Positions 8,148 to 16,684 of a stretch of DNA of 64,000 nt are shown here, piece by piece. The stretch spans positions 124,001 through 188,000 of the forward strand of contig NZ_JAIUZI010000011.1 of assembly GCF_020171285.1 (NCBI RefSeq), read 5' to 3'. The DNA comes from Seohaeicola saemankumensis (GTDB lineage Bacteria; Pseudomonadota; Alphaproteobacteria; Rhodobacterales; Rhodobacteraceae). The notes below the pieces were generated by a model, which searched no databases, was not told the origin of the DNA, and saw only the letters and a program-made list of their open reading frames with translations. The translations under genes were made by a program, and so were the position numbers. Position 1 is the stretch's first letter. Each line of letters starts with the position of its first letter.

Positions 8148-9260
8148 ATGATCAAGGCCATGAAATCGGGCGCGCCGGTGCGGGCGCTGGGGGCGATGAG
8201 CGGCACCTCGCTGGACGGGGTGGACGCGGCGGTGATCGAGACCGACGGGGTGCGGATTTTTGGATTCGGCGAGAGTGGCTACCGGGCCTATTCCGAGGCG
8301 GAGCGCGCGGTGTTGCGGGCGGCGCTGGGGCAGTGGCACGGGGCGGCGGTGGAGGCCGCGGCCGAGGTGGTGACTGCGGCGCATGTTGCGGCGCTGGATG
8401 AGTTTCAAGGGGTTGATCTGGTTGGGTTTCATGGTCAGACGCTGGCCCATGAGCCGCGCGGGCGGGGCACGTTACAGGTGGGCGATGGCGCGGCGCTGGC
8501 GCAGGCGCTGGGGGCGCCGGTGGTCTGGGATTTCCGCAGCGATGACGTGGCGATAGGCGGCGAGGGCGCGCCGCTGGCGCCGTTTTTCCATTTCGCCTGT
8601 GCCAAGTGGATCGGGGCGGAGGCGCCGATCTGTTTCCTGAACCTGGGCGGGGTGGGCAACGTGACCTATGTGGACCCGTCGTTTGAGCGGCCCGAGGATG
8701 AGGGCGCTCTGCTGGCCTTCGACACCGGGCCGGCCAATGCGCCGATCAACGATTTCATGATGGCGCGGCGCGGGGCGGCGATGGACGAGGGCGGCGCGCT
8801 GGCGGCGCAGGGCAGCGTGGAGACCGGTGCGCTGGAGCTGTTTCTGGCCGAGCCCTATTTCTCAAGAATGCCACCTAAATCATTGGACAGGAACGATTTT
8901 AGCGAGATGGTCGAGCTGGTCGGAGAGCTGTCGGAGACCGATGCGGTGGCGACGCTGACAGCGATGTGCGCGGCTGCGGTGGCGCAGGGGATGGAACATT
9001 GCCCGCGCCCGCCGGAGCGGGTTCTGGTCACCGGCGGCGGTCGCATGAACCCGGTGTTGATGGAAATGCTGCGGGTGTCGCTGGATTGCCCGGTGGCGCC
9101 GGTCGAGGTGGTGGGGCTGGACGGCGACATGCTGGAGGCACAGGCCTTTGCCTATCTCGCGGTGCGGGTGGCGCGGGGGCTGCCGACCTCGTGTCCCGGC
9201 ACCACCGGGGTGCGGGCGCTGGTGGGCGGCGGCGTGGTGAGCGTGCCGGACGCGCAATAG
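8148..9260 (+). CDS. anmK: Anhydro-N-acetylmuramic acid kinase
   Basis: A 370-residue kinase that converts anhydro-MurNAc from cell-wall turnover to MurNAc-6-phosphate. Seen: GAMSGTSLDGVDAAVIETDG at the N-terminus, DLVGFHGQT, FDTGPANAPIND and the C-terminal VLVTGGGRMN motif, all typical of AnmK. The length is normal. The start is the ATG at 8148; another in-frame ATG lies at 8160. It is divergent from tyrS and is followed by a dispersed repeat cluster. Confidence 0.93.
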   Translation: MIKAMKSGAPVRALGAMSGTSLDGVDAAVIETDGVRIFGFGESGYRAYSEAERAVLRAALGQWHGAAVEAAAEVVTAAHVAALDEFQGVDLVGFHGQTLAHEPRGRGTLQVGDGAALAQALGAPVVWDFRSDDVAIGGEGAPLAPFFHFACAKWIGAEAPICFLNLGGVGNVTYVDPSFERPEDEGALLAFDTGPANAPINDFMMARRGAAMDEGGALAAQGSVETGALELFLAEPYFSRMPPKSLDRNDFSEMVELVGELSETDAVATLTAMCAAAVAQGMEHCPRPPERVLVTGGGRMNPVLMEMLRVSLDCPVAPVEVVGLDGDMLEAQAFAYLAVRVARGLPTSCPGTTGVRALVGGGVVSVPDAQ

Positions 9261-9280
9261 GGGCGATCCGGGCGGCGTGG

Positions 9281-9545
9281 CGCGGGCGCAGCGGGCGGGT
9301 TTACCCGCGCGCTGCCGGGCCCAACAGGCCCGGAGGCATCCTTGATGCCGAGGGGCTGGCGGGAGCCTGCGCCTGCGGCGGGCGGGGAGAGGGGGCGCTG
9401 CCCCCTCGGCCTTGCGGCCTCACCCCCGGAGTATTTGCCGAAGAGATGAAAGGGTGCGCGGGCGCGGCGCGTGGGTTTACCCGCGCGCCGCCGGGCCCAA
9501 CGGGGCGAGGGGCATCTTTGATGCCGTGAGGCCGGGCGGGAGCCG
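9281..9545 (+). repeat. Dispersed intergenic repeat cluster (copy 1)
   Basis: This 265-base stretch fills the convergent gap between anmK and purL. It holds one copy of an X module (9387-9453: GGGGGC stem, a GGCC stem-loop, then CACCCCCGGAGTATTT... AGATGAAAGG) and two copies of a Y module (9281-9351 and 9457-9545: GGGTTTACCCGCGCG.. GGGCCCAAC.. GGCATCTTTGATGCC). Related copies are at 23477, 47896 and 58052, and each lies on the same strand as, and just after, a gene. Confidence 0.85.
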
Positions 9546-9555
9546 TTCGGGCGGC

Positions 9556-11715
9556 TCAGGTGAGGGCGGCGGCGAAGCTTTGGCGGTAGAGGGCGGCGAG
9601 CTCGGAGAGCGGCGCCTCGGCCTGGCCGATGCGGATGCTGTCGCCGGTGAAGCGGCCGACCGTCGTCAGGGTCACGCCGGCCTGGCCGGCGGCGATCATC
9701 AGCGCTTCGGCCTGGTCGAAGTTGCAGGCCACGAGGTAACGGGCCTGGTCCTCGCCGAAGAGCTGTTGGGTCGATGCATCATCGAGGTGCACGCCGACGC
9801 CGGCGGCTTCGGCCAGCTCAAACGCGGCCAAGGCCAGACCGCCGTCGGAGAGGTCTGTGCAGGCCTTGATCAGGTCGCGGTTGGCGCGGATGAAGTCGCC
9901 GTTGCGTTGCTCGGCCTCCAGATCGACATGTGGGGCGTCGCCGTCTTCGCGGCCCCAGAGCTCGGCCAGCAGGGCGGATTGGCCCAGGTGACCGGCGGTT
10001 TCGCCCACCAGCAGCGCGACATGGCCGTCGCGGACCTCGGCCCCGATGACCTCGTCCATATGGGCGATCAGGCCGACGGCGCCGATGGTGGGGGTGGGCA
10101 GGATGCCCTGGCCGTCGGTTTCGTTGTAGAGCGAGACGTTGCCCGAGACGATCGGCATGTCGAGCGCCGCACAGGCGGCGCCGATGCCCTTGATGGCGCC
10201 GACGAACTGGCCCATGATTTCTGGTTTCTCGGGGTTGCCGAAGTTCAGGTTATCGGTAGTGGCCAGGGGCGTTGCACCAGTGGCGGTGAGGTTGCGGTAG
10301 GCCTCGGCCACCGCCTGTTTGCCGCCCTCGACCGGGTTGGCGCGCACGTAGCGCGGGGTCACGTCCGAGGTGAAGGCCAGCAGTTTGTCGGTGCCGTGCA
10401 CGCGGATCAGGCCGGAGCCCAGACCCGGCGCGCGGGTGGTGTCGGCCATGACCATGGTGTCGTATTGTTCGTAGACCCATTGTTTGCCGGCGTAGTTGGG
10501 CGAGCCGATCAGCGCGCGCAACCCGTCGATCGGGTCGATCTGCGGCACCTCGGCCAGGGCATCGGCCTGCGGCGTCGGCACCCAGGGGCGGTCGTATTCC
10601 GGCGCCGAGGAGGAGAGTTTCGACAGCGGCAGGTCGGCCTTGACCTGATTGTTGTGCAGGATCAGGAAGCGGTCCTCGGCGATGGTTTCGCCGACGATGG
10701 CGAAATCGAGGTCCCATTTCTCGAACACGGCGCGGGCCTCGGCCTCGAGTTCGGGTTTGAGCACCATGAGCATGCGTTCCTGGCTTTCGGACAGCATCAT
10801 CTCGTAGGCGGTCATGTTCTCTTCGCGCTGGGGCACGTCTTCGAGCGTGAGTTTCACGCCCAGGCCGCCCTTGTCGCCCATTTCGACGGCCGAGCAGGTG
10901 AGGCCGGCTGCGCCCATGTCCTGGATCGAGATCACCGCGCCGGTGGCCATGAGTTCGAGTGTCGCCTCCATCAGCCGTTTTTCGGTGAAGGGGTCGCCGA
11001 CCTGAACGGTGGGGCGCTTTTCCTCGATGGTGTCGTCGAATTCGGCGGAGGCCATCGTCGCGCCGCCGACGCCGTCGCGCCCGGTTTTTGCGCCGAGGTA
11101 GACCACCGGCATGCCGACGCCGGAGGCGGCGGAGTAGAAGATCTTGTCTGCGTCGGCCAGACCGGCGGCAAAGGCGTTCACGAGGCAGTTGCCGTTGTAG
11201 GCGGGGTGAAAGCGGACTTCGCCGCCGACGGTGGGCACGCCGAAGCAGTTGCCGTAGCCGCCGATGCCCTCGACCACGCCGTTGACCAGCTGGCGTGTCT
11301 TGGGGTGGCTGGTTTCGCCGAAGCTGAGCGAGTTCATTGCCGCGATGGGGCGGGCGCCCATAGTGAAGACGTCGCGCAGGATGCCTCCGACACCGGTCGC
11401 CGCGCCCTGGTAGGGCTCGATATAGGAGGGGTGGTTGTGGCTTTCCATCTTGAAGACCACCGCCTGGCCGTCGCCGATGTCGACGATGCCGGCGTTTTCG
11501 CCGGGGCCGCAGATCACCTGTGGTCCGTCGGTGGGCAGGGTGCGCAGCCATTTCTTGGACGATTTGTAGGAACAGTGTTCGTTCCACATGGCCGAAAAGA
11601 TGCCGAGTTCTGTAAAGGTCGGTTCGCGGCCGATGATTTCGAGGATACGGTCGTATTCGTCCGGCTTGAGCCCGTGGCTTGCGATCAGATCGGGCGTGAT
11701 GGCGGGTTCCTGCAT
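9556..11715 (-). CDS. purL: Phosphoribosylformylglycinamidine synthase subunit PurL
   Basis: A 719-residue small-type PurL that forms the amidine from FGAR and ammonia in purine synthesis. It works with PurS and PurQ, both encoded at 32260-34215 of this window. Seen: FGIFSAMWNEHCSYK near the N-terminus with the conserved active-site histidine, KMESHNHPSYIEPYQGAATGVGG, and GNVSLYNET in the second half. The length is far shorter than the fused 1300-residue enzyme, as expected for the split form. The gene is convergent with anmK and follows the D15-type gene by 100 bases. Confidence 0.97.
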   Translation of the reverse strand: MQEPAITPDLIASHGLKPDEYDRILEIIGREPTFTELGIFSAMWNEHCSYKSSKKWLRTLPTDGPQVICGPGENAGIVDIGDGQAVVFKMESHNHPSYIEPYQGAATGVGGILRDVFTMGARPIAAMNSLSFGETSHPKTRQLVNGVVEGIGGYGNCFGVPTVGGEVRFHPAYNGNCLVNAFAAGLADADKIFYSAASGVGMPVVYLGAKTGRDGVGGATMASAEFDDTIEEKRPTVQVGDPFTEKRLMEATLELMATGAVISIQDMGAAGLTCSAVEMGDKGGLGVKLTLEDVPQREENMTAYEMMLSESQERMLMVLKPELEAEARAVFEKWDLDFAIVGETIAEDRFLILHNNQVKADLPLSKLSSSAPEYDRPWVPTPQADALAEVPQIDPIDGLRALIGSPNYAGKQWVYEQYDTMVMADTTRAPGLGSGLIRVHGTDKLLAFTSDVTPRYVRANPVEGGKQAVAEAYRNLTATGATPLATTDNLNFGNPEKPEIMGQFVGAIKGIGAACAALDMPIVSGNVSLYNETDGQGILPTPTIGAVGLIAHMDEVIGAEVRDGHVALLVGETAGHLGQSALLAELWGREDGDAPHVDLEAEQRNGDFIRANRDLIKACTDLSDGGLALAAFELAEAAGVGVHLDDASTQQLFGEDQARYLVACNFDQAEALMIAAGQAGVTLTTVGRFTGDSIRIGQAEAPLSELAALYRQSFAAALT

Positions 11716-11815
11716 CGGTCGGTCAATCCCCAGAAGGTCAGCGTTGTCGCGCCGCTTTTAGGCCAAGGGCGCGGCGGGGGGAAGGGCAAAGCCGCGCCGT
11801 CGGGGCGCGGACCGA

Positions 11816-12976
11816 TCAGAACCGCTGGCCGACGTAGATATAGAGCAGGTTTTCGTCCAGATCGTTGCGGGCGTAGTCGACCGAGAAATCCACCGGAAAT
11901 TTCTTGGACAGCCGGTAGCGCAGGCCGAGGCCGGCGGCGGAATGGGTGCCGCCGGTATCGAGGTCGTTGAAGCCCGGGCCGACCCAGCCGACACCGGCAA
12001 AGCCGACGAGACCGATGCGTTTGCCCAGCCGGTGGCGGAGTTCGGCCTGGGCGGACAGCAGGCGGCGGTCGAGGAATTGGGTCGCGGAGAAGCCGCGAAA
12101 ACTGTCGGTGGGGCCGAGCGCGCATTTGTCGAAGAACGGCGTGTCGCTGGAGGCGCCGCAGAGGGCGGCGCGGGCCGCGATGACGCTGCGGTCGCCCAGC
12201 GAATGGTAAATGTCGAAGAGCAGCGTTGCCTTCTGGTAGCTGCGGTCCGCGCCGCTGAGGGTCTGGCCATAGGCGGCATCGAGGCTGAGCGCATGTCCGG
12301 ATGTCGGGTAGTCGGAATCGTCGCGGGTGTCCCATTCGGCGATAAAGCTGGACAAGAGCAGTTCCAGCCCGAGATCGGGCAGGTATTGGGGCGGGATCGC
12401 GGGCAGGCCGCCGCCGTCGAGGGTGACGGTGGTGTCGAGGTAGCGCAGCGCGCCGCCGAACGAGAGGTGCGGGGTGACGCCATAGGCCAGGCTGACGCGG
12501 CCAAGGGTGCCGGTCTGCCGGATAGGCAGGGCGCCGATCGGAGTGTAGAGGTCGTATTTGGCGTCGGCCTTTCCGGCGAAGGATTTGAACAGCCAGCGGT
12601 TGTTCCCGAACACCAGGTTGACCATGGCGCCATAAGCCCTGCTGCCGTTGTCGGACCCCATGCCGCCCAGCCCGATGACGGAGGTTTTTGCGCTCGGATC
12701 GGTTTTGAACAGATAGCCCGCGCCGAGCGCCAGACCGGAGCCGATGGTCGGGTTAGAGAAGGGGATCGGGGCGACCACGAAGGAGCCGCGCCGGAAGCCA
12801 TAGGCGGGGTGGGTGCTGTGGTCGTGGACCTCCTGGACCTGGCTCTGGATCGGGTCGGAACCCGCCTGAGCGGGGTGGGCGACGAGGGGTGCCAGCGCGA
12901 GCGACAGGGCGCCAAGAAAAGACCCCACGCGTTGGCGCGGGGTCATGCGCGGTCTTGCGATGAGGCGGGAGAGCAT
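11816..12976 (-). CDS. BamA/TamA-type (D15) outer membrane beta-barrel protein
   Basis: A 386-residue protein with a signal peptide (LGALSLALAPLVAHPAQAG) and a body full of alternating strands that ends ...YVGQRF, the terminal aromatic typical of outer membrane barrels. The middle part GSDNGSRAYGAMVNLVFG and the C-terminal YALGPTDSFRGF-like segment are like the surface antigen D15 domain. It lacks visible POTRA repeats, being about half the length of BamA. It begins five bases after the MscS stop codon, so the two are translationally linked. An internal ATG at 12946 could also start a cleaner signal peptide. The substrate is unknown. Confidence 0.75.
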   Translation of the reverse strand: MLSRLIARPRMTPRQRVGSFLGALSLALAPLVAHPAQAGSDPIQSQVQEVHDHSTHPAYGFRRGSFVVAPIPFSNPTIGSGLALGAGYLFKTDPSAKTSVIGLGGMGSDNGSRAYGAMVNLVFGNNRWLFKSFAGKADAKYDLYTPIGALPIRQTGTLGRVSLAYGVTPHLSFGGALRYLDTTVTLDGGGLPAIPPQYLPDLGLELLLSSFIAEWDTRDDSDYPTSGHALSLDAAYGQTLSGADRSYQKATLLFDIYHSLGDRSVIAARAALCGASSDTPFFDKCALGPTDSFRGFSATQFLDRRLLSAQAELRHRLGKRIGLVGFAGVGWVGPGFNDLDTGGTHSAAGLGLRYRLSKKFPVDFSVDYARNDLDENLLYIYVGQRF

Positions 12977-12981
12977 GGCGG

Positions 12982-15267
12982 CTATTTTTTCCCGGCCTCT
13001 TCGTCGGCGGCCAGCTGTTGCTGCACGGCAGCGGCGGCGGCGGCTGTGATGGCCGCCTTTTCCTGATCGCTGATGTTCTCGTGATCCTCGTCCAGGCCGG
13101 GAATGGCGACGCGGACCTCGCGCCGGGCAAAGTCGATTCCGGCGGCACCGAATTCTTTTTTGACCCGGTTGTAGATCTCCTTGCGGATGGTGAACTGCTG
13201 GCCGGGTTTGGCCATGAATTTGCCCCGGATCACCATGCCGACATCGTCGAAATCGAAGACGCCCTGCGATTTGAAGGGTTCGAGGAAGCCGTCCTTGTGC
13301 ACCGGATCCTCCATCATCTCGGCGCCGATCTTCTTGAAGATCTTCTTGACCTTGTTGGGGTCGGTGTCGAAGGGCACGGTGAACATCAGCTTCATGATCA
13401 CCCAGTCGCGGCTGAAGTTGGTCAGCTTCTGAATCTCGCCGTAGGGGATGGTGTGCACCGCGCCGCGGTGGTGGCGCAGCTGCATCGAGCGGATCGAGAT
13501 TTTCTCGACCGTGCCCATGGTGCCGCCCACATCGACGTATTCGCCGACGCGGAAGGCGTCGTCGATCAGGAAGAAGATGCCGCCGACGATGTCGGAGACC
13601 AGTTTCTGAGCGCCAAAGCCGATGGCCAGACCGAGGATACCGGCACCGGCCAGAAGCGGCGTGATGTCGACCCCGAGGTTGCCCAGCGCCAGAAGACCGA
13701 AGATCACCGCGATGGCGACCTGTGCGGTCACCCGCAGCAGCGGCAGCACGGTGGCCAGCCGCGAGCCACCCGCGCCGCCGCCTTCGCCGGCGGCTTCGTC
13801 CTGGGTCTGGACCTTGGAGGTGAATTCGCGCGCCAGGCGGCGGTTGATCCAGAGCGAGACGATCTCGAACAGGATGTAGCCGATGGCCAGGGTAATCAGG
13901 AACTGGAAGAAGTCCGATCCGGCATCGTCGGCCCCCTTGCGCAGCGAGAACAGGTCGATCTGCCAGGCGTCGGCCAGCACCATCAGGATGATGCCCGCGA
14001 CCAGCACGCGGCCGATGCGGATGTAGCTGCGCTTGGTCGCCTTGTAGGCGCGTTCGGCGACAGGGCCGTCACCGATCATCGGCGGCAGCAGGTGGCGGAC
14101 CATGCCCCGGATCAGCGTGTCGAGCGCCGGGGCCATCAGCAGCCAGAACATGGTGGTGTAATGTGGCCCCGATTTCAGGATGTCGATGCGGCCATAGCCG
14201 GCCAGGATGCTGACCAGCACCCAGGACGCGGCGACCACGCCGATGGCGAAATAGGGATAGGCGCGGGCGGCGCGCACGTCGGATTCGGTGCGGTCGGGGT
14301 CCGATCCCATCATCATCTGGGTCAGCCCCTCGCGCGCGGTCCAGGCCACCAGGGCGATGTAGACGTGCACGGCGGTGTCGAACCAGAAGCCGATGCGGGA
14401 TTCACCCAGCGTGATGCCGTTGTTGATGTTGAAGCTGACGATGAACACGGTCAGCCCCGACAACAGCACCAGACCGATGATGTTGCGGTAGAGGTAGCCG
14501 GCCCATTTGTCGTTCACGTTGACCATGCGCAGGGATGGTTTGTGCGGTGCAAGGACAAAGCGTGCGGCAGCGGCGGCCAGGCGCGGGGCCCAGATCAGCA
14601 GGCCCACCGCCGGCCCGGCAAAGGCCAGTTCCTGGGGCGTGAGCAGGGCGCGCCCGACGGTGCGCAACACGATGAAAAACGCCACCAGGCCGAGCAATTC
14701 CCGCCAGAAGCGGGCAAAGAGGTAGTTCAGCGCGTCCTTGAGCGAGGCCTCGCCGTCGGGCACTTCGGGTTTCTGCCAGCGGCGCGAGAATTTGTTGACC
14801 GCGAATTCAGCCGCGAAACCGGCCGCCAGGGCGACCAGGATAAAGCCGAACATCTGCAGGATTTCGCCCTTTTCGAAGGTGGCGGCGAAGTTCGAAATCG
14901 CCTTGATCTGAACCGAGGGCAGCACCGGCAGTTTCTGGAAGGCCTGCACGGTGGGGGTCAGGAAGGCGGTCCAGGTGTTCTGCAGGCGGGTGATCAGGCT
15001 TTCGGGGGCCTCCTGCTGTTTGGCCTCGGCGGCGGCGACGGCGTCGAGCCGGTCCAGAAGCATGCCGCGCACCTGATCGTCGGACATCCGGGCGACCATT
15101 TCGCGGATCGCCTCGGGGGTCAGGGGCACGTCGGTTTCCGCTGATGCGGCGCTGTCATCGGAGGCGGATCCGCCGGGGGACATGCCGGGAACCTGGGCGG
15201 CCACCGGGCCGGCGGCCAGGCTGAACAGCACCGCAAACAGCAGGAGAACACGGGAAAGCAAATGCAT
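12982..15267 (-). CDS. Large MscS-family mechanosensitive channel
   Basis: A 761-residue inner-membrane protein with a signal peptide (LLLFAVLFSLAAGPVAAQ), a periplasmic N-terminal domain, roughly ten membrane segments, and the MscS core near the C-terminus: LLAGAGILGLAIGFGAQKLV (pore helix), VGEYVDVGGTMGTVEKI and a VHTIPYGEI beta domain. It is in the size class of YbiO/MscK-type channels that relieve osmotic stress. The acidic C-terminal tail ends with an alanine run and KK. A structured upstream region may control it. The D15-type gene follows with five bases between. Confidence 0.88.
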   Translation of the reverse strand: MHLLSRVLLLFAVLFSLAAGPVAAQVPGMSPGGSASDDSAASAETDVPLTPEAIREMVARMSDDQVRGMLLDRLDAVAAAEAKQQEAPESLITRLQNTWTAFLTPTVQAFQKLPVLPSVQIKAISNFAATFEKGEILQMFGFILVALAAGFAAEFAVNKFSRRWQKPEVPDGEASLKDALNYLFARFWRELLGLVAFFIVLRTVGRALLTPQELAFAGPAVGLLIWAPRLAAAAARFVLAPHKPSLRMVNVNDKWAGYLYRNIIGLVLLSGLTVFIVSFNINNGITLGESRIGFWFDTAVHVYIALVAWTAREGLTQMMMGSDPDRTESDVRAARAYPYFAIGVVAASWVLVSILAGYGRIDILKSGPHYTTMFWLLMAPALDTLIRGMVRHLLPPMIGDGPVAERAYKATKRSYIRIGRVLVAGIILMVLADAWQIDLFSLRKGADDAGSDFFQFLITLAIGYILFEIVSLWINRRLAREFTSKVQTQDEAAGEGGGAGGSRLATVLPLLRVTAQVAIAVIFGLLALGNLGVDITPLLAGAGILGLAIGFGAQKLVSDIVGGIFFLIDDAFRVGEYVDVGGTMGTVEKISIRSMQLRHHRGAVHTIPYGEIQKLTNFSRDWVIMKLMFTVPFDTDPNKVKKIFKKIGAEMMEDPVHKDGFLEPFKSQGVFDFDDVGMVIRGKFMAKPGQQFTIRKEIYNRVKKEFGAAGIDFARREVRVAIPGLDEDHENISDQEKAAITAAAAAAVQQQLAADEEAGKK

Positions 15268-15316
15268 TTTGGAACCTTATTATCTCGAAAACACCGCGTG
15301 GATTTGCCGAGACTTT

Positions 15317-15378
15317 AGCCACTCCGGCGTGGAGTGCATAGCGTCTTGCCGGAAAATTTCAATGTGAGCGGAGTGGCT
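15317..15378 (-). promoter_or_regulatory. Candidate leader with alternative hairpins upstream of the MscS gene
   Basis: Read on the minus strand, AGCCACTCCG (arm at 15369-15378) can pair with CGGAGTGGCT (15317-15326) across 42 bases. A second CACTCC (15331-15336) between them can pair with the same GGAGTG part, giving two mutually exclusive stems. This lies 50-110 bases upstream of the MscS start at 15267. Transcription here is assumed. Confidence 0.35.
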
Positions 15379-15439
15379 GTTTGGGCGGGGCGGTGACCGG
15401 GTACCGGAGGCTGAGTGTCCGGGCGGCGCGCGGCCGGGC

Positions 15440-15468
15440 AAAAAAAAGGCCGAGCACTAAGCTCGGCC
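15440..15468 (-). terminator. Rho-independent terminator
   Basis: GGCCGAGC (15448-15455) pairs with GCTCGGCC (15461-15468), with a five-base loop, followed on the minus strand by eight U (15440-15447). It ends a leftward transcript, either from the LysR gene 140 bases upstream or from the small RNA proposed here. The stem is perfect over eight pairs. Confidence 0.85.
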
Positions 15469-15522
15469 GAAGTCCAACAGGGAGGTATGAAGGTGATGCG
15501 CGGTTGAGCGCGACCGCCTTCG
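15440..15522 (-). ncRNA. Candidate small RNA with CCUCCC motif
   Basis: In the 341-base gap 15268-15608 a weak minus-strand promoter (TTGATC at 15552-15557, 17-base spacer, TAAATC at 15529-15534) could start a transcript of about 83 bases that ends in the strong terminator at 15440. It contains a GCGGT...ACCGC hairpin, a free CACCTTCATACCTCCC stretch (CCUCCC at 15480-15485 on the plus strand as GGGAGG), and the terminator. The CCUCCC motif could mask ribosome sites. The promoter is weak, so LysR 3' UTR origin is an alternative. Confidence 0.35.
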
Positions 15523-15608
15523 ATTGATGATTTAGGCATCACAAGTTGAACGATCAAGAACCTTAATGTCGCATTTGCAGCATTTCCGCCATGCGGTCAG
15601 GACATGGC

Positions 15609-16514
15609 TCAGATTTTTCCCAACTGCCTCAATTGCTTGCGATGTGCAATAATCTCGTCCTGGACGAAGTCGCGGAACGCGGCGATGCGTTGCGAATGCC
15701 GTAATTCTTCGGGGTATGCCAGAAAAACAGGCACATCGGCCGATTCGATCTCTGGCAGGACACGGACCAGATCGGGGAAATCCTCGGTCACGTAGTCGGG
15801 CAAAACCCCGATTCCGAGGTTGTAGATGACGCCCTGAAGGACCCCGAAGTAGTTGTTGATATTGAGCAGCGACTGCGGGTTGTGGGTCATCAGATTCTGC
15901 ACCAGCAAAGCGCCGGCGCCGACCTGTGCGGAGCTGGGGTTCTGGCAGATCAGCCGGTGGTCGGCGATATCGCTGATTTCGGAGGGGGTGCCGTTGCGGT
16001 CGAGGTAATCGCGCGAGGCGTAAAGCTGCATCTGGACCGTCATCAGCCGTTTGCGGATCAGGTCGGCCTGGCTGGGTTCCTTCATGCGGATGGCGACGTC
16101 GGCCTCGCGCATGGGCAGGTCGAGCACCTTTTCCTCGAGCATGAGGTCGATTTTCAAGTTCGGGTAGGTCTCGTAAAGCTTGGGCAGGCGCGGGGCCAGC
16201 CAGAGGGTGCCGAACCCCAGCGTCGTGGTGACCTTGAGTTCGCCGAACACCTCTTCCTCGCTGTCGCGGATGCGGGCGGAGGCGGCCTCGAGCCGTTTGG
16301 ACATGGCGGCGGTGGCGTCGAACAGCAATTCGCCCTGTTCGGTGAGAATCAGTCCTCGGGCATGACGGTGAAACAGGGTGGTGTTCAGCGCATCCTCGAG
16401 CGCGCGGATCTGCCGGCTGACCGCGGATTGCGACAGATTCAGCTTTTCTCCGGCGTGTGTAAGGCTGCCCGCATCGGCCACCGCGTGAAAGATTCTGAGT
16501 TTATCCCAATCCAT
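15609..16514 (-). CDS. LysR-type transcriptional regulator
   Basis: A 301-residue regulator with an N-terminal winged helix-turn-helix (MDWDKLRIFHAVADAGSLTHAG, then LNLSQSAVSRQIRALEDALN) and a LysR substrate-binding domain. I chose the ATG at 16514; a GTG nine bases upstream would add three residues. It is divergent from the indolepyruvate oxidoreductase gene across 170 bases that contain a 19-bp dyad, a likely operator, so it probably controls that gene. The inducer is unknown. A terminator lies 140 bases downstream. Confidence 0.9.
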   Translation of the reverse strand: MDWDKLRIFHAVADAGSLTHAGEKLNLSQSAVSRQIRALEDALNTTLFHRHARGLILTEQGELLFDATAAMSKRLEAASARIRDSEEEVFGELKVTTTLGFGTLWLAPRLPKLYETYPNLKIDLMLEEKVLDLPMREADVAIRMKEPSQADLIRKRLMTVQMQLYASRDYLDRNGTPSEISDIADHRLICQNPSSAQVGAGALLVQNLMTHNPQSLLNINNYFGVLQGVIYNLGIGVLPDYVTEDFPDLVRVLPEIESADVPVFLAYPEELRHSQRIAAFRDFVQDEIIAHRKQLRQLGKI

Positions 16515-16617
16515 GTCCGTCACTTTCGATCTGTATGGGGTGCTCTATATGAAATGTATCGTCCTTTGGAGAGACAACTGCGGTTTCCTTGCGGAAATGA
16601 CAAAAAATTCCCTATAC

Positions 16618-16636
16618 AGGTCAGCAATTGTGACCT
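16618..16636. promoter_or_regulatory. Candidate LysR-type operator
   Basis: AGGTCA-N7-TGACCT is a perfect dyad in the 170-base divergent gap between the LysR gene and the iorAB-like gene. It contains a T-N11-A pattern (T at 16621, A at 16633) typical of LysR boxes. It lies 49-67 bases upstream of the oxidoreductase start. A TATACA-like box at 16613 lies beside it and could overlap a promoter element. Confidence 0.5.
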
Positions 16637-16684
16637 AATATGAGGCAATCGCACGCACGCTAGTCAGACGTTGGGAGGCGCCGG

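Noticed and set aside
9412..11970. 852-codon open frame on the plus strand opposite purL
   Set aside because: It is the mirror of the purL coding strand in a GC-rich genome, with low-information composition, while the minus frame carries clear PurL motifs.
13018..15144. 708-codon open frame opposite the MscS gene
   Set aside because: No family features; the antisense frame shows the MscS core and membrane segments.
15315..15557. 80-codon minus-strand frame in the MscS-LysR gap
   Set aside because: It would read through a strong terminator and has no protein-like composition.
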